A stretch of DNA of 35,480 nt, taken from contig DUCS01000041.1 in the NCBI GenBank assembly GCA_012959695.1, positions 21,133 to 56,612 of the forward strand, written 5' to 3'. This DNA is from Cycloclasticus sp. Its GTDB lineage: Bacteria > Pseudomonadota > Gammaproteobacteria > Methylococcales > Cycloclasticaceae. Both the position numbers and the translations under genes were made by a program. Positions 18,516 to 28,759 of this stretch are shown here, piece by piece (the stretch's first letter is position 1; every line of letters starts with the position of its first letter). The notes beneath the pieces are model-generated. The model was not told the DNA's origin. It saw only the letters and a program-made list of their open reading frames with translations, and searched no databases.

Positions 18516-19298
18516 ATGAGCATCGAAGACGTACAAAATAGACCTGATTCTAGAAATATGCCAATCAACAAAGTTGGTATTAAAGATATTCGTCACCCCT
18601 TTGTGTTTGTTGACAAAGAAGGCCATCAACAAGCGACTGTTGGTACATTTAATATGTCTGTTAATTTGCCGCATCATCAAAAAGGCACGCACATGTCGCG
18701 TTTTGTTGCTCTTTTAAACGAGGAGTGTCAGCAGCTTTCATTGCATAATTTCAGCGATTTACTGGCAATGATGACGCATAAACTCGAAGCCGATACCGGC
18801 TACATGACCGCTGAGTTTTTATATTTTATCAACAAATCCGCACCGGTTACTGGCGTTAAAAGCTTGCTTGATTATCAGGTTAAACTTGACGGCCAATGGT
18901 CTAAAAGTAAGACGCGTATAAACATCACCGTTGTGATCCCCGTCACCAGTTTATGCCCTTGTTCTAAGAAAATATCCGACTATGGCGCGCACAATCAGCG
19001 CTCACATATTACGGTTAACGCAACGACCCATGGCGATGTGTTCGTTGAAGACATCATTCAATTAGTTGAACAACAAGCATCCAGCGAACTGTACAGCTTA
19101 CTAAAAAGGCCTGACGAAAAATACGTGACTGAGCGCGCATACGACAACCCTAAGTTTGTTGAAGACGTGGTCAGAGATGTAGCCAACGCGCTGAATCAAG
19201 ACGAGCGCATTCTAGCGTACACATTAGAAGCCGAAAATTTCGAATCCATACACAATCACTCCGCTTACGCGGTGATTGAAAACAACAAATCAACCTAA
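18516..19298 (+). CDS. folE2: GTP cyclohydrolase FolE2 (type IB)
   Basis: It converts GTP to 7,8-dihydroneopterin triphosphate, the first step of tetrahydrofolate synthesis, and belongs to the metal-flexible, zinc-sparing family unrelated in sequence to FolE. The family signature [20 protein letters not shown] carries C147 and H159, and H246 is near the C-terminus (SIHNHSAY). These are the same numbers I recall for the Neisseria enzyme. At 260 residues it is typical. There is no evident ribosome site before the ATG. It lies 30 bases after dxs and 20 before pckA. In some bacteria folE2 is induced by zinc limitation; no clear Zur site is seen here. Confidence 0.95.
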   Translation: MSIEDVQNRPDSRNMPINKVGIKDIRHPFVFVDKEGHQQATVGTFNMSVNLPHHQKGTHMSRFVALLNEECQQLSLHNFSDLLAMMTHKLEADTGYMTAEFLYFINKSAPVTGVKSLLDYQVKLDGQWSKSKTRINITVVIPVTSLCPCSKKISDYGAHNQRSHITVNATTHGDVFVEDIIQLVEQQASSELYSLLKRPDEKYVTERAYDNPKFVEDVVRDVANALNQDERILAYTLEAENFESIHNHSAYAVIENNKST

Positions 19299-19318
19299 AC
19301 AATACCGGAGTTCCAACA

Positions 19319-20920
19319 ATGTCTAGCACTTTAGACCTAAGCCAATACGGCATCACCAATGCATCAGAGATTATTCATAACCCATCTTTCGATGTTTTAT
19401 ATGAGGAAGAAACCCGTGATGACCTAGTTGGCTATGAAAAAGGTACCGTGACCAATCTTGGCGCCGTGGCCGTCGATACGGGCATCTTTACAGGCCGCTC
19501 ACCTAAAGATAAATACATCGTGATGGATGACGTGTCGCGTGACACTGTGTGGTGGTCTACTCAAGGCAAAAACGATAACAAGCCGCTTTCAAAAGAAAAC
19601 TGGAACAATCTGAAATCATTGGTCACTGAACAGTTATCTGGACAGCGATTATTTGTTGTGGACACCTACTGTGGCGCAAACAAAGACACCCGTTTAGCCG
19701 TTCGATTTATTGTTGAAGTGGCATGGCAGGCCCATTTTGTTAAAAACATGTTCATTCGCCCAAGCGAAGAAGAGTTCGCTACGTATGAGCCTGACTTCGT
19801 TGTGTTAAATGGCGCCAAAACCAACAACCCCAACTGGAAAGAGCAGGGCTTAAATTCTGAAAACTTCGTTGCCTTTAACTTAACTGAAAAAATGCAACTG
19901 ATTGGCGGCACTTGGTACGGCGGCGAAATGAAAAAAGGCATGTTCAGTATGATGAACTACCTGCTCCCTCTTCGCGGCATGGCCTCTATGCATTGCTCTG
20001 CTAACATTGGCAAAGATGGTGACGTTGCTATTTTCTTTGGCTTATCAGGCACCGGTAAAACCACCCTATCAACCGATGCTAATCGTCAACTGATTGGCGA
20101 CGATGAACACGGCTGGGACGACGACGGTGTATTCAATTTTGAAGGCGGCTGCTATGCTAAAGTCATCAACTTAAGCGCTGAAGATGAACCAGAAATTTAT
20201 GGCGCGATTCGTCGTGACGCTTTATTAGAAAACGTGACCTTATCAGACGATAACGTTATTCAGTTCGCGGATAATTCAAAAACTGAAAACACACGTGTCT
20301 CTTACCCAATTGATCACATTGAAAACATCGTTAGGCCTGTCTCTAAAGGCGGCCACGCAAAAAAAGTCATCTTCCTAACCGCCGATGCTTTTGGCGTAAC
20401 ACCGCCTGTCTCTAAGCTAACTGCAGAACAAACTAAATACTATTTCTTGTCTGGTTTCACCGCCAAGTTAGCAGGCACAGAGCGTGGCATTACAGAACCA
20501 ACACCGACCTTCTCTGCTGCCTTTGGCGCTGCTTTCTTATCATTACACCCAACTAAGTATGCTCAAGAATTAGTGAAGCGGATGGAAGCCGTTGATGCGC
20601 AAGCTTACTTAGTAAACACTGGCTGGAATGGCACGGGCAAACGCATATCCATTAAGGATACTCGCGGCATCATTAATGCTATTTTAGACGGCTCGATTGA
20701 AAATACCGACACAAAGCACATCCCGTATTTCAATCTTGAAGTTCCAACGTCATTAGAAGGAGTGCATAGCAACATCCTAGACCCACGCGATACATACGAA
20801 GATGCTGCTGAGTGGGACAAACGTGCTAAAAATCTAGCCGGACTCTTTGTTAAAAACTTTGCAAAATACACCGACACCGACGAAGGCAAATCACTTGTAG
20901 AGGCTGGCCCGACGCTTTAG
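19319..20920 (+). CDS. pckA: Phosphoenolpyruvate carboxykinase (ATP)
   Basis: It converts oxaloacetate and ATP to phosphoenolpyruvate and CO2, the entry to gluconeogenesis. Family blocks are [10 protein letters not shown], the P-loop [13 protein letters not shown] with K247, the metal-binding [20 protein letters not shown], and [15 protein letters not shown]. The 533 residues match the ATP-dependent, not the GTP-dependent, family. A good ribosome site, CGGAG, lies 8 bases before the ATG. It is transcribed after folE2 and ends at a strong terminator. It faces mdh, which makes its substrate. Confidence 0.97.
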   Translation: MSSTLDLSQYGITNASEIIHNPSFDVLYEEETRDDLVGYEKGTVTNLGAVAVDTGIFTGRSPKDKYIVMDDVSRDTVWWSTQGKNDNKPLSKENWNNLKSLVTEQLSGQRLFVVDTYCGANKDTRLAVRFIVEVAWQAHFVKNMFIRPSEEEFATYEPDFVVLNGAKTNNPNWKEQGLNSENFVAFNLTEKMQLIGGTWYGGEMKKGMFSMMNYLLPLRGMASMHCSANIGKDGDVAIFFGLSGTGKTTLSTDANRQLIGDDEHGWDDDGVFNFEGGCYAKVINLSAEDEPEIYGAIRRDALLENVTLSDDNVIQFADNSKTENTRVSYPIDHIENIVRPVSKGGHAKKVIFLTADAFGVTPPVSKLTAEQTKYYFLSGFTAKLAGTERGITEPTPTFSAAFGAAFLSLHPTKYAQELVKRMEAVDAQAYLVNTGWNGTGKRISIKDTRGIINAILDGSIENTDTKHIPYFNLEVPTSLEGVHSNILDPRDTYEDAAEWDKRAKNLAGLFVKNFAKYTDTDEGKSLVEAGPTL

Positions 20921-20945
20921 TAGGTTTAAAAACTCCAGTTCGTTG

Positions 20946-20977
20946 AAAGGTCATGTAAACTGCATGACCTTTTTTTT
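20946..20977 (+). terminator. Rho-independent terminator after pckA
   Basis: The 10-bp stem AAAGGTCATG (20946-20955) with CATGACCTTT (20963-20972) has a 7-base loop and is followed by a run of Ts to 20977. Confidence 0.9.
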
Positions 20978-21007
20978 ATAGCCCAAAATAGCTCTAGAGT
21001 TTTATGC

Positions 21008-21039
21008 AAAAAAAAAGCCATGCATTCGCATGGCTTTTT
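21008..21039 (-). terminator. Terminator after mdh (bidirectional form)
   Basis: The 12-bp stem AAAAAGCCATGC (21012-21023) with GCATGGCTTTTT (21028-21039) has an ATTC loop. Its A-run (21008-21016) gives nine Us on the minus strand, right after the mdh stop at 21059. It can also back up the pckA terminator. Confidence 0.9.
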
Positions 21040-21058
21040 AATGTTTTAGAAAGAAGAA

Positions 21059-22036
21059 TTAAAACAGGTGCTTCACACCATCGCGCTCTTCTTTTAATTC
21101 ATTTTCAGTTGCCGTCATTCTTTCGCGGCTGAAATCATTGATTTCAAGACCTTGGACGATTGAATATTCACCGTCTTTAACCGTGACAGGGAACGAATAA
21201 ATCAAACCTTCTTCAATTCCGTAACTTCCGTCAGTCGGTATAGCCATGCTAACCCAATCACCGTCCGCAGTACCTTGAACCCAAGTACGCATATGATCAA
21301 GTGCAGAACTCGCCGCAGACGCTGCGCTAGATAGACCGCGGGCTTTAATAATTGCCGCTCCACGTTGTTGAACAGCCGGGATGTAATCATCTGAATACCA
21401 GCTTGCATCAATTTTAGACAACGCATCTTCACCGTTGATTAACGTATTGTGTAAATCGGGGTATTGCGTTGCTGAGTGGTTGCCCCAAATAGTCATTTTA
21501 GTAATGTCTGTGTTATGAGAACCTGTCTTTTCAGCCAATAAGCTCATTGCACGGTTGTGATCCAAACGTGTCATCGCTGTGAAGTTACGCGGGTTTAAAT
21601 CGGGCGCATTGTTCATCGCAATTAATGCATTCGTATTCGCTGGATTACCAACAACTAACACTTTAACATCGCGTTTAGCTACTTTATTTAATGCTTTACC
21701 TTGTACAGAGAAAATCGCTGCATTGGCTTCAAGCAGATCTTTACGTTCCATGCCTGGGCCACGTGGACGTGCGCCGACTAAGAATGCGAAATCGATGTCT
21801 TTGAATGCTACTTCAGGATCGTCAGAAATTAAGACGCTTTGTAATAAAGGAAACGCGCAATCATTCAATTCCATCACGGCACCTTCAAGTGCACCTAGAG
21901 CTGGTGTGATTTCTAACAGGTGTAAACAAATCGGTTGGTCAGGGCCTAAAAAGTCGCCTGACGCAATACGAAATAATAGTGAATACGAAATTTGACCAGC
22001 GGCGCCAGTAACAGCTACATGAACAGGTGCTTTCAT
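21059..22036 (-). CDS. mdh: NAD-dependent malate dehydrogenase (type 2)
   Basis: It oxidises malate to oxaloacetate with NAD+ in the TCA cycle. The dinucleotide motif TGAAGQI is at 10-16. Substrate arginines are R92 and R98 ([11 protein letters not shown]) and R162, and the catalytic pair is D159 (TRLDHNRA) and H187 ([11 protein letters not shown]). The protein is of the 325-residue kind found in many non-enteric proteobacteria rather than the shorter E. coli type. I chose the ATG at 22036 because AAGGAG (22052-22047) stands 10 bases before it. A TTG at 22045 would be only one base from that site. The last fumarate/malate step pairs with the fumarase at 6226. Confidence 0.96.
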   Translation of the reverse strand: MKAPVHVAVTGAAGQISYSLLFRIASGDFLGPDQPICLHLLEITPALGALEGAVMELNDCAFPLLQSVLISDDPEVAFKDIDFAFLVGARPRGPGMERKDLLEANAAIFSVQGKALNKVAKRDVKVLVVGNPANTNALIAMNNAPDLNPRNFTAMTRLDHNRAMSLLAEKTGSHNTDITKMTIWGNHSATQYPDLHNTLINGEDALSKIDASWYSDDYIPAVQQRGAAIIKARGLSSAASAASSALDHMRTWVQGTADGDWVSMAIPTDGSYGIEEGLIYSFPVTVKDGEYSIVQGLEINDFSRERMTATENELKEERDGVKHLF

Positions 22037-22090
22037 TTCTAACAATCTCCTTAATAAAAAATAGAATTATAGCTTAAAATTGATATGCAT

Positions 22091-22402
22091 TTAACGTTGC
22101 TTGAGAATGTTTTTTAAGTCGTAATGATATATAAAACCCGGCAACGCAAAAACGACAAAGAGGCAAAGGGTAACGACATAAAACTCCCAATCTTGCTCGC
22201 TCAAAACACCCATGGTTTTATATTCTAAAATCAAACCCGAAGCAAACGAAGCCGTATACCAGACGAGCCATTCAAACCAACGAAGCCAGCCAGGTTTATA
22301 CGCGACCGCTTTAATACAAAACAACTTATTACTTAGCCACGCTAAATTAGCAGCGACAATAGAAAAAATTAGAAATATATAAATGGAATATTGATTAATC
22401 AT
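22091..22402 (-). CDS. DUF2818 family membrane protein
   Basis: This 103-residue inner-membrane protein of the DUF2818 type has three predicted membrane segments (about 6-24, 42-60, 75-92). It carries the family pattern AANLAWLSNKL, KPGWLRWFEWLVWY and WEFYVVTLC-x-FVVFALPGFIY. Its function is unknown to me. As I recall, the family usually sits at the end of the NADH dehydrogenase (nuoA-N) operon. Here it lies 26 bases after tRNA-Leu and before mdh, with no nuo gene nearby. The start ATG has only a weak site (GACTGG). Confidence 0.8.
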   Translation of the reverse strand: MINQYSIYIFLIFSIVAANLAWLSNKLFCIKAVAYKPGWLRWFEWLVWYTASFASGLILEYKTMGVLSEQDWEFYVVTLCLFVVFALPGFIYHYDLKNILKQR

Positions 22403-22428
22403 CCAGTCACTAACAGCCTTTTTATATT

Positions 22429-22515
22429 TGGTGCCGAGAGCGGGACTTGAACCCGCACGTCCATAAGGACACTACCCCCTCAAGATAGCGTGTCTACCAA
22501 TTCCACCACCTCGGC
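22429..22515 (-). tRNA. tRNA-Leu (anticodon GAG)
   Basis: This is a class II tRNA of 87 bases with a long variable arm. The minus strand starts GCCGAGGTGGTGGAATTGGT, has the anticodon loop CTTGAGG, a variable arm GTCCTTATGGAC, and the T loop TTCAAGT, and ends with an encoded CCA (22431-22429). GAG reads CUC and CUU codons. It is 9 bases downstream of secG, the usual gammaproteobacterial place. Confidence 0.97.
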
Positions 22516-22524
22516 GACAATTAA

Positions 22525-22926
22525 CTATTCAGGAATAGTCACTTCTACGTCAGCAGGTCTCATTCCTTCAACATCTGCCCCAGCTTTTGAGCCCATAGAC
22601 GTATCATTAATTAAGTCGGCAGGCGTTGTTTCTGTTATTAATCCCGCAGGCGTGTCAGACAGTCTATCGATAATATTATCAGGTCCTGTTCTATTACCAC
22701 CTAAATAGGCTAGTGTTAGACTGGTGGTGAAAAACAACGCTGCCAAGATGGCTGTAGAACGCGTCAAGAAGGATGAAGAACCTTTTGAACCAAATACGGT
22801 ACCCGATGCACCACTACCAAAAGCCGCACCAGCATCCGCACCTTTACCGTGCTGAATTAAAATCAAACCAATCATCAGTGCCGCAATAATGACGTGTACT
22901 GATAAAACAATCGCAAACAAACTCAT
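22525..22926 (-). CDS. secG: SecYEG translocon subunit SecG
   Basis: This is the small inner-membrane subunit of the Sec translocon. There are two membrane segments (about 3-24 and 56-76) joined by the conserved loop IQHGKGADAGAAFGSGASGT, followed by FGSKGSSSFLTR. The acidic C-terminal tail (77-133) is of low complexity and variable in the family. AAGGAT precedes the ATG. It lies between tpiA and tRNA-Leu, a standard order. Confidence 0.95.
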   Translation of the reverse strand: MSLFAIVLSVHVIIAALMIGLILIQHGKGADAGAAFGSGASGTVFGSKGSSSFLTRSTAILAALFFTTSLTLAYLGGNRTGPDNIIDRLSDTPAGLITETTPADLINDTSMGSKAGADVEGMRPADVEVTIPE

Positions 22927-22990
22927 AACTTATCCTTTTATATCCAATGGATATATTTTATTAACACAGGCTCTGCCTGCTTGATTAACT

Positions 22991-23731
22991 TTATGCCTTC
23001 TGACAGATTGAAATAAAGGCTTTCGCATCCAAAGATGCACCTCCAATCAAACCACCGTCTATATCTTCTTGCCCAAACAATAATGATGCGTTGTCTGGTT
23101 TAACGCTTCCACCGTATAAAATCCTAAGCTCGATGGCTGAGTCTTTACTTCTATTATCAACTAGACCGCGTATAAACGCATGCACAGCCTGAGCTTCTTC
23201 AGGCGTGGCAGTTAAGCCTGTGCCGATGGCCCAAACGGGCTCATAAGCTAAAACCAATCGCTTTAAATCGACTTTTTTATTGTCCAATAACGCACCAATC
23301 TGGTCCGCTATAACATCAAACGTATTACCCGATTTATAATCTATTTCCGTTTCACCAACGCAATACACAGGCACTAAGCCTGCCTTTTGAGCCGCCAACA
23401 CTTTTAAAACTAATGCTGCGTTTTTTTCATGAAACAACACGCGTCTTTCCGAATGCCCTACCAGCACCCATCGACAACCGATTTCCGCCAACATATCAGC
23501 TGAAACCTCACCGGTGTATGCGCCTGACGCATGCTCAGAAACAGTCTGAGCACCTACCGTTATTTTTGACGCGGCCACTCGTGCAGCATCTATATAAACG
23601 GTGGGGACGCAAACGCCAACTTCGCATTGCATTTTATCATCAATAGCCGCTTCAATTGCATGCAATAGATCACTTGTTAACCCAAGTGAGCCATTCATCT
23701 TCCAATTTCCAATAACCAGTGGTTGACGCAT
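22991..23731 (-). CDS. tpiA: Triosephosphate isomerase
   Basis: It interconverts dihydroxyacetone phosphate and glyceraldehyde 3-phosphate. Catalytic residues are K11 (GNWKMN), H93 (VLVGHSERR) and E164 (LAYEPVWAIGTG). The phosphate loop ILYGGSVKPDN and the C-terminal GGLIGGASL are present. The start is one of two adjacent ATGs. I prefer 23731, which gives MRQPLVIGNWK as in the family and 246 residues, with GAGAAG 4 bases upstream. The frame also extends to a GTG at 23743. It is preceded by a terminator-like hairpin after glmM, so it may have its own transcript. Confidence 0.97.
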   Translation of the reverse strand: MRQPLVIGNWKMNGSLGLTSDLLHAIEAAIDDKMQCEVGVCVPTVYIDAARVAASKITVGAQTVSEHASGAYTGEVSADMLAEIGCRWVLVGHSERRVLFHEKNAALVLKVLAAQKAGLVPVYCVGETEIDYKSGNTFDVIADQIGALLDNKKVDLKRLVLAYEPVWAIGTGLTATPEEAQAVHAFIRGLVDNRSKDSAIELRILYGGSVKPDNASLLFGQEDIDGGLIGGASLDAKAFISICQKA

Positions 23732-23746
23732 CATGCTTCTCACACT

Positions 23747-23770
23747 AAAAAACCCGCAAGGTTAGCGAGT
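23747..23770 (-). terminator. Terminator-like hairpin between glmM and tpiA
   Basis: On the minus strand ACTCGC (23770-23765) pairs with GCGGGT (23757-23752), with one G-T pair, across a 7-base loop, followed by a run of Ts to 23747. It is weaker than the other terminators here and may allow read-through into tpiA. Confidence 0.5.
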
Positions 23771-23799
23771 ATTCGCCAATAAATCAACAAGTAGATGCA

Positions 23800-25140
23800 C
23801 TAAACATCAAGCAACCGTTCAACTGTTTCACTCAGCTCCAGCGCTAATGACTCAACTAATGCTAAGTTTTCACCTTCAACCATCACTCGAACCAATGGCT
23901 CAGTGCCTGACGGCCTGAGTAACACCCTGCCACTACCATTCAGTGTGCTTTCAACTTCCTTTACCGCAACGGCTATCTCATCCGTCATGACAAACTTAAC
24001 GCCCCCCTTCAGCTTCACATTAATCATGCGCTGTGGGTACTTTTGAATATCACTCTTTAATTCGTGTAAGGATTTTGACTCACCCGCCATCGTTTCAAGC
24101 ACCTGTAAGGCGGATATGATGCCATCACCCGTTGTCGTTCTATCTGCGCAAATAATATGGCCAGAACCTTCACCGCCTAAAATTGAATTTGACTCTTTCA
24201 TCAACTGAATCACGTGTCTATCACCGACGGCTGACCTCAACAAATCAACGCCTAATCTATTTAATGCGTGCTCCACACCCAAATTAGTCATTAGTGTTCC
24301 AACCACTGTAGAGCCTAGGCAGCCTTTGTCTAATCGAGTTTTTGCCAAAATATACAGTATTTCGTCGCCATCAAGCACTTCACCTAAATGGTCAACCATT
24401 ATTAGTCTATCGCCATCGCCATCTAAGGCTACGCCAAAGTCTGCAGCATGAGACAGGACCGCTTCGGTAAGAGCTTTAGGACTTGTCGCGCCACAGCCAT
24501 CATTAATATTCACGCCATTCGGTTCAACACCAATTTTCACCACCTCTGCACCCAACTCGCTAAAGACAAAGGGTGCAATGTGATAGGTGGAACCGTGCGC
24601 ACAATCGACGACCATTTTTAATCCTGATAAGTCCATCATCGGAGGAATGGTGCTTTTGCAAAACTCGATATAACGGCCCGCCGCATCTTCAACGCGGCTC
24701 GCTTTACCTAAACTAGGGGACTCGACCACCACAAGCGGCTCATCCATTTTTTGTTCTATCGCGTACTCAATATCGTCCGCTAATTTTTTACCTTCACTAG
24801 AAAAGAACTTAATGCCGTTATCGTAATGTGGATTATGCGAGGCACTAATAACAATACCCGCATTGGCACGTAGTGTCCGAGTTAGATAAGCAATGCCGGG
24901 GGTCGGCATGGGGCCAAGCAAATGAACGTCTGCGCCCGCAGCTACTAGACCCGCCTCAAGCGCTGATTCAAACATATAGCCGGATATACGCGTGTCTTTG
25001 CCAATAACAATCTTACAATGGCCTTGCTCTTCAAATACTTTACCGGTTGCCCAACCCAACTTTAAAATAAATTCAGGTGTAATTGAACCTTTCCCCACTG
25101 CGCCTCGAATGCCGTCTGTACCAAAATATTTTTTTGTCAT
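23800..25140 (-). CDS. glmM: Phosphoglucosamine mutase
   Basis: It converts glucosamine 6-phosphate to glucosamine 1-phosphate for UDP-GlcNAc, peptidoglycan and lipopolysaccharide. The opening [11 protein letters not shown], the phosphoserine loop VISASHNPH with S101, the metal loop DGDGDR (240-245) and the C-terminal [17 protein letters not shown] are all seen. The 446-residue product from the ATG at 25140 matches the family. The frame runs on upstream to 25170 but would then overlap folP. It lies 7 bases after folP, in the conserved ftsH-folP-glmM run. Confidence 0.97.
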   Translation of the reverse strand: MTKKYFGTDGIRGAVGKGSITPEFILKLGWATGKVFEEQGHCKIVIGKDTRISGYMFESALEAGLVAAGADVHLLGPMPTPGIAYLTRTLRANAGIVISASHNPHYDNGIKFFSSEGKKLADDIEYAIEQKMDEPLVVVESPSLGKASRVEDAAGRYIEFCKSTIPPMMDLSGLKMVVDCAHGSTYHIAPFVFSELGAEVVKIGVEPNGVNINDGCGATSPKALTEAVLSHAADFGVALDGDGDRLIMVDHLGEVLDGDEILYILAKTRLDKGCLGSTVVGTLMTNLGVEHALNRLGVDLLRSAVGDRHVIQLMKESNSILGGEGSGHIICADRTTTGDGIISALQVLETMAGESKSLHELKSDIQKYPQRMINVKLKGGVKFVMTDEIAVAVKEVESTLNGSGRVLLRPSGTEPLVRVMVEGENLALVESLALELSETVERLLDV

Positions 25141-25147
25141 GCCATTC

Positions 25148-26023
25148 TCAGTTCGCAGATTGAACTGCATTATATATTTTTAATGCGTCGGATGTTTGTG
25201 CTACATCATGAACCCTAACAATTGATGCGCCATTCATCACCGCCATAAGTGCAGCTAATACGCTGCCGATGACTCTCTGATCAACCGATTTATTTAATAT
25301 TTCACCCAACATAGATTTTCTTGATAAACCGGCTAATATTGGGCAGCCGTGGCTGTTAAATGAATCGAGATGAGCCAGCAAACTTAAATTATGTTGTAAG
25401 GTTTTACCGAAACCAAAACCTGGGTCTAAAATAATATTTTCTTTCGCTATTCCAACCGCTTCGCATGCTTTTATTCGCTGAATGAAAAAATCATTAACTT
25501 CTTCAACCACATTTGCATAACACGGTTTATCTTGCATCGTTTCAGGCTTATCTTGCATATGCATTAAACAGACAGGAACACCCAAACTCGCGGCCATCTC
25601 TAACGAACCTGGTTGCCTCAAGGCATACACGTCGTTGATGATGTTTGCTCCCGCTGAAATCGCAAACTTCATCACTTCTGGCTTACTGGTATCAATTGAA
25701 ATCTGAACATCAGAGGCTGAGCGAATACCCTCAATAACAGGTATCACTCTCGATAACTCTTCTTCGATAGACACTGCTGTCGCATTGGGACGTGTTGATT
25801 CGCCGCCCACATCAATAATGCTAGCGCCCGCACCAATCATTAATTCTGCTTGCTCAACGGCAGCATTGACTACTGCAAACTCTCCACCGTCCGAAAAAGA
25901 GTCCGGCGTAACATTAAGAACCCCCATAATATGGGGGTTCTTTTGTTTCAAAAATGTACCGGGGAAACCCAGCCTTGCTTTACGGTTGCTCAGCAGGCCC
26001 ACCAACAGTTGGTTTGGTTTCAT
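25148..26023 (-). CDS. folP: Dihydropteroate synthase
   Basis: It condenses p-aminobenzoate with dihydropterin pyrophosphate in folate synthesis and is the sulfonamide target. Conserved blocks are [60 protein letters not shown] and the C-terminal VRVHDV. The start is uncertain. The ATG at 26023 lies 44 bases inside the end of ftsH and leaves 32 residues before MGVLN, longer than the roughly 16 in E. coli. GTG or TTG codons further in are alternatives. A perfect 12-bp inverted repeat covers the codons for MGVL. Confidence 0.95.
   Translation of the reverse strand: MKPNQLLVGLLSNRKARLGFPGTFLKQKNPHIMGVLNVTPDSFSDGGEFAVVNAAVEQAELMIGAGASIIDVGGESTRPNATAVSIEEELSRVIPVIEGIRSASDVQISIDTSKPEVMKFAISAGANIINDVYALRQPGSLEMAASLGVPVCLMHMQDKPETMQDKPCYANVVEEVNDFFIQRIKACEAVGIAKENIILDPGFGFGKTLQHNLSLLAHLDSFNSHGCPILAGLSRKSMLGEILNKSVDQRVIGSVLAALMAVMNGASIVRVHDVAQTSDALKIYNAVQSAN
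25916..25942. repeat. Perfect 12-bp hairpin inside the start of folP
   Basis: AAGAACCCCCAT (25916-25927) and ATGGGGGTTCTT (25931-25942) are exact complements around a 3-base centre. In the folP mRNA this GC-rich stem covers the codons from KNPHI to MGVL. It has no proper T-run in the sense direction, so it is more likely an mRNA structure than a terminator. It lies about 40 bases after the ftsH stop. Confidence 0.6.
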
Positions 26024-27920
26024 TGTCGTCTATGTCTGCGTCTTTCTCTTTTCCTGCTGTAGAGACACTACCTGAGCCCGACTCGTCATTATCTTCCCAA
26101 TCTTTGGGCGGACTAACAGTCGTACGCGCCATCAATTCGTCAAGTTGGTCGCTATCAAGCGTTTCATATTTCATTAACGCATCTGTCATGGAGTGCAGGA
26201 TGTCTATGTTATCTTTTAATAAGGTTTCAGCACGCTCATAATTACGATCAATAAATACACGTACTTCTTTATTGATTAGCTCAGCAGTTTCTTCTGAAAT
26301 CATTTTCGGCCTGCCACCTGAGTGACCCATCGCATTTTCATCTTCACCGTAATTCAGCGCACCGAGCTTTTCAGAAAAGCCCCACAACGTCACCATGTTT
26401 CTAGCAATGGCAGAAGCGCGCTCAATATCATTAGAAGCACCTGTCGTTACAGCCTCTTCGCCAAAGATAATCTCTTCAGCTAAACGCCCACCGTATAAAC
26501 TAGACAATTGACTTTCCAACTTACGCTTACTGATGCTGATCGCATCTTTTTCTGGCAAAAACATCGTCACGCCAAGAGCGCGACCACGAGGAATAATAGT
26601 TATTTTATAAACTGGGTCATGCTCAGGAACTAACCGGCCAACAATTGCGTGTCCAGACTCATGGTAAGCCGTGCACCTTTTCTCTTCATCAGTCATCACC
26701 ATTGAACGACGCTCAGCACCCATAAGTACTTTGTCTTTAGCGTTTTCCATGTCGTTCATATCGACAACTTTTTTGTTTGCTCTTGCTGCAAATAAAGCCG
26801 CTTCGTTTACTAGGTTGGCTAAATCAGCACCAGACATGCCCGGTGTACCACGCGCAATCACATTTGGACTAACGCTATCACCTACGGGTACTTTTTTAAG
26901 ATGTACTTTTAGAATTTGTTCACGACCACGAATATCAGGCAATGGCACTTCAACTTGACGATCAAAACGGCCGGGGCGAAGTAACGCAGGATCCAGCACG
27001 TCTGGCCTGTTAGTTGCCGCAATAACAATAACGCCTTCATTGCCTGAAAAGCCATCCATCTCAACCAATAACTGGTTCAATGTTTGCTCACGCTCATCAT
27101 TACCACCGCCCATACCAATACCACGGGCACGGCCTACCGCGTCGATTTCATCAATAAAGATAATACACGGTGCGCTTTTTTTCGCTTGTTCGAACATATC
27201 ACGAACACGTGATGCGCCCACACCAACAAACATTTCAACAAAATCAGAACCCGAAATACTAAAGAAAGGGACTTTCGCCTCACCAGCAATCGCTTTTGCA
27301 AGTAATGTTTTACCTGTACCTGGCGCACCCGACATCAAAATACCACGAGGTATTGCACCACCCAATTTTTGAAATTTTCCGGGTTCTCTCAAAAATTCGA
27401 CAATTTCCGCCACTTCTTCTTTTGCTTCTTGAACACCGGCAACATCCGCGAAGGTTACTTTAATCTCATCTTCATTAAGAAGCTTCGCTTTGCTTTTACC
27501 AAACGACATTGCACCACGCCCGCCAGCGCCACCGCCGCCTTGCATTTGACGCATGAAGAATATCCACACGCCTATTAGTAACAACATGGGGAACCAAGAG
27601 ATAAGAACCGACATAATTGCTGACGTTTCTTCTGGTGGTTTCGCTACGATTTCAACACCACTTTTTAGTAAGTCGTCAATCAAATGTGCATCGCCTGGAT
27701 TACGCGTTGTAAAACGCTCACCAGACGCTGTTTGACCAATGATATTTGGCCCGTCTATGGAGACTTTGCTCACTTGCCCTGCATTCACTGAATTAATAAA
27801 CTGTGAATAACTTAGGGCGTTACTGCTTGCTTGTTTAGTGCCACCAAAGTTATTAAACACGGACATTAATACGAAGGCGATAACCACCCACATAATTATA
27901 TTTTTAACCATTTCGTTCAA
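25980..27920 (-). CDS. ftsH: ATP-dependent zinc metalloprotease FtsH
   Basis: This membrane-bound AAA+ protease degrades misfolded membrane proteins and regulators such as LpxC in enteric bacteria. Two membrane segments (about 7-25 and 104-124) flank a periplasmic domain. The AAA module has Walker A GAPGTGKT with K204, Walker [13 protein letters not shown] and the second region of homology [20 protein letters not shown]. The zinc site is HESGH (H420, E421, H424). The start may be the TTG at 27920 (MNEMVKN), since GGAG stands 7 bases before it; the ATG at 27911 is 16 bases from that site. It follows rlmE, as in E. coli. Confidence 0.97.
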   Translation of the reverse strand: MNEMVKNIIMWVVIAFVLMSVFNNFGGTKQASSNALSYSQFINSVNAGQVSKVSIDGPNIIGQTASGERFTTRNPGDAHLIDDLLKSGVEIVAKPPEETSAIMSVLISWFPMLLLIGVWIFFMRQMQGGGGAGGRGAMSFGKSKAKLLNEDEIKVTFADVAGVQEAKEEVAEIVEFLREPGKFQKLGGAIPRGILMSGAPGTGKTLLAKAIAGEAKVPFFSISGSDFVEMFVGVGASRVRDMFEQAKKSAPCIIFIDEIDAVGRARGIGMGGGNDEREQTLNQLLVEMDGFSGNEGVIVIAATNRPDVLDPALLRPGRFDRQVEVPLPDIRGREQILKVHLKKVPVGDSVSPNVIARGTPGMSGADLANLVNEAALFAARANKKVVDMNDMENAKDKVLMGAERRSMVMTDEEKRCTAYHESGHAIVGRLVPEHDPVYKITIIPRGRALGVTMFLPEKDAISISKRKLESQLSSLYGGRLAEEIIFGEEAVTTGASNDIERASAIARNMVTLWGFSEKLGALNYGEDENAMGHSGGRPKMISEETAELINKEVRVFIDRNYERAETLLKDNIDILHSMTDALMKYETLDSDQLDELMARTTVSPPKDWEDNDESGSGSVSTAGKEKDADIDDNETKPTVGGPAEQP

Positions 27921-28008
27921 TTCAGCTCTCCATCTTTCTTGTCATTTAATAGCATCCATTAGTCGGACTACTATTTTCATCATTCGTTCAATATATGGGG
28001 TTAGATTA

Positions 28009-28629
28009 CTATAATTTCAAGCCTTTTGCCAAAAGATAAACTTCCCTGCTGCGTGCTCTTGAAGCTTTGGGTTTGCGTATAGCAACACTGCTGAAAGTTT
28101 TTTTTGCCTCCTTCACATACTGATCAAAGCCTTCGCCTTGAAATAGCTTAATCAGAAAAACACCTTTTTTTCCCAAACTGTTCTTGGCAAAATCTAACGC
28201 CAGTTCAGCGAGATACATTGACCGCGGTTGATCTATAGCCTTAGATCCACTCATGTTGGGCGCAATGTCGGACAGCACAAGATCAACGGGTTGCTCATTA
28301 ATCAGTGACTGCAACGTTTCAAATACCGCATCGTCACTAAAGTCACCCTTGATAAAATCTACACCCTCAATCGGCTCAATATCAAGTAAGTCCAAGGCAA
28401 TGATTTTGCTGTTCCCCGTTGCCCGCTTAACCACGTATTCAGACCAACCACCCGGCGCCGCACCTAAATCAACAATGATTTGATTAGGCCTGATTAACTG
28501 ATTTTTTTTATCAATTTCTTCTAATTTGAAAACAGCACGCGACCGCAGACCCATCTGCTGCGCTTTCTTTACATATTCATCACTAAAGTGCTCATCCAGC
28601 CACTTTTGTTTGTTCTTATGTTTCGTCAT
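28009..28629 (-). CDS. rlmE: 23S rRNA (uridine-2'-O)-methyltransferase RlmE
   Basis: It methylates U2552 of 23S rRNA late in 50S assembly, using S-adenosylmethionine. The SAM site is VDLGAAPGGWSEYV (53-66). The catalytic tetrad K35, D121 (LSDIAPNMSG), K161 (FLIKLFQGEG) and E196 (RSREVYLLAKG) is complete and keeps the E. coli spacing, offset by three. The 206-residue length is normal. The basic N-terminus (KHKNKQK) fits RNA binding. It is divergent from yhbY and upstream of ftsH, the conserved order. Confidence 0.96.
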   Translation of the reverse strand: MTKHKNKQKWLDEHFSDEYVKKAQQMGLRSRAVFKLEEIDKKNQLIRPNQIIVDLGAAPGGWSEYVVKRATGNSKIIALDLLDIEPIEGVDFIKGDFSDDAVFETLQSLINEQPVDLVLSDIAPNMSGSKAIDQPRSMYLAELALDFAKNSLGKKGVFLIKLFQGEGFDQYVKEAKKTFSSVAIRKPKASRARSREVYLLAKGLKL

Positions 28630-28759
28630 TTATCTATAATTTATAGCGTGATTATTTGAGCCAAATTTTGTATGTTGAAAATGCTTATCAAAAACAAATC
28701 CATAAGGGCGTGCTTTGCGCTAAAATGCGCGCACCCAATTGACCGTAAACCCTATCCTT

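Noticed and set aside
20946-21039. Two adjacent hairpins as a repeat element or small RNA
   Set aside because: Each has the stem and T-run of an ordinary terminator and they serve the convergent genes pckA and mdh.
22931-22960. Short AT-rich palindrome (ATATCCAATGGATAT) between tpiA and secG
   Set aside because: Only 6 bp of stem with a tiny loop and no T-run; it could occur by chance in an AT-rich gap.
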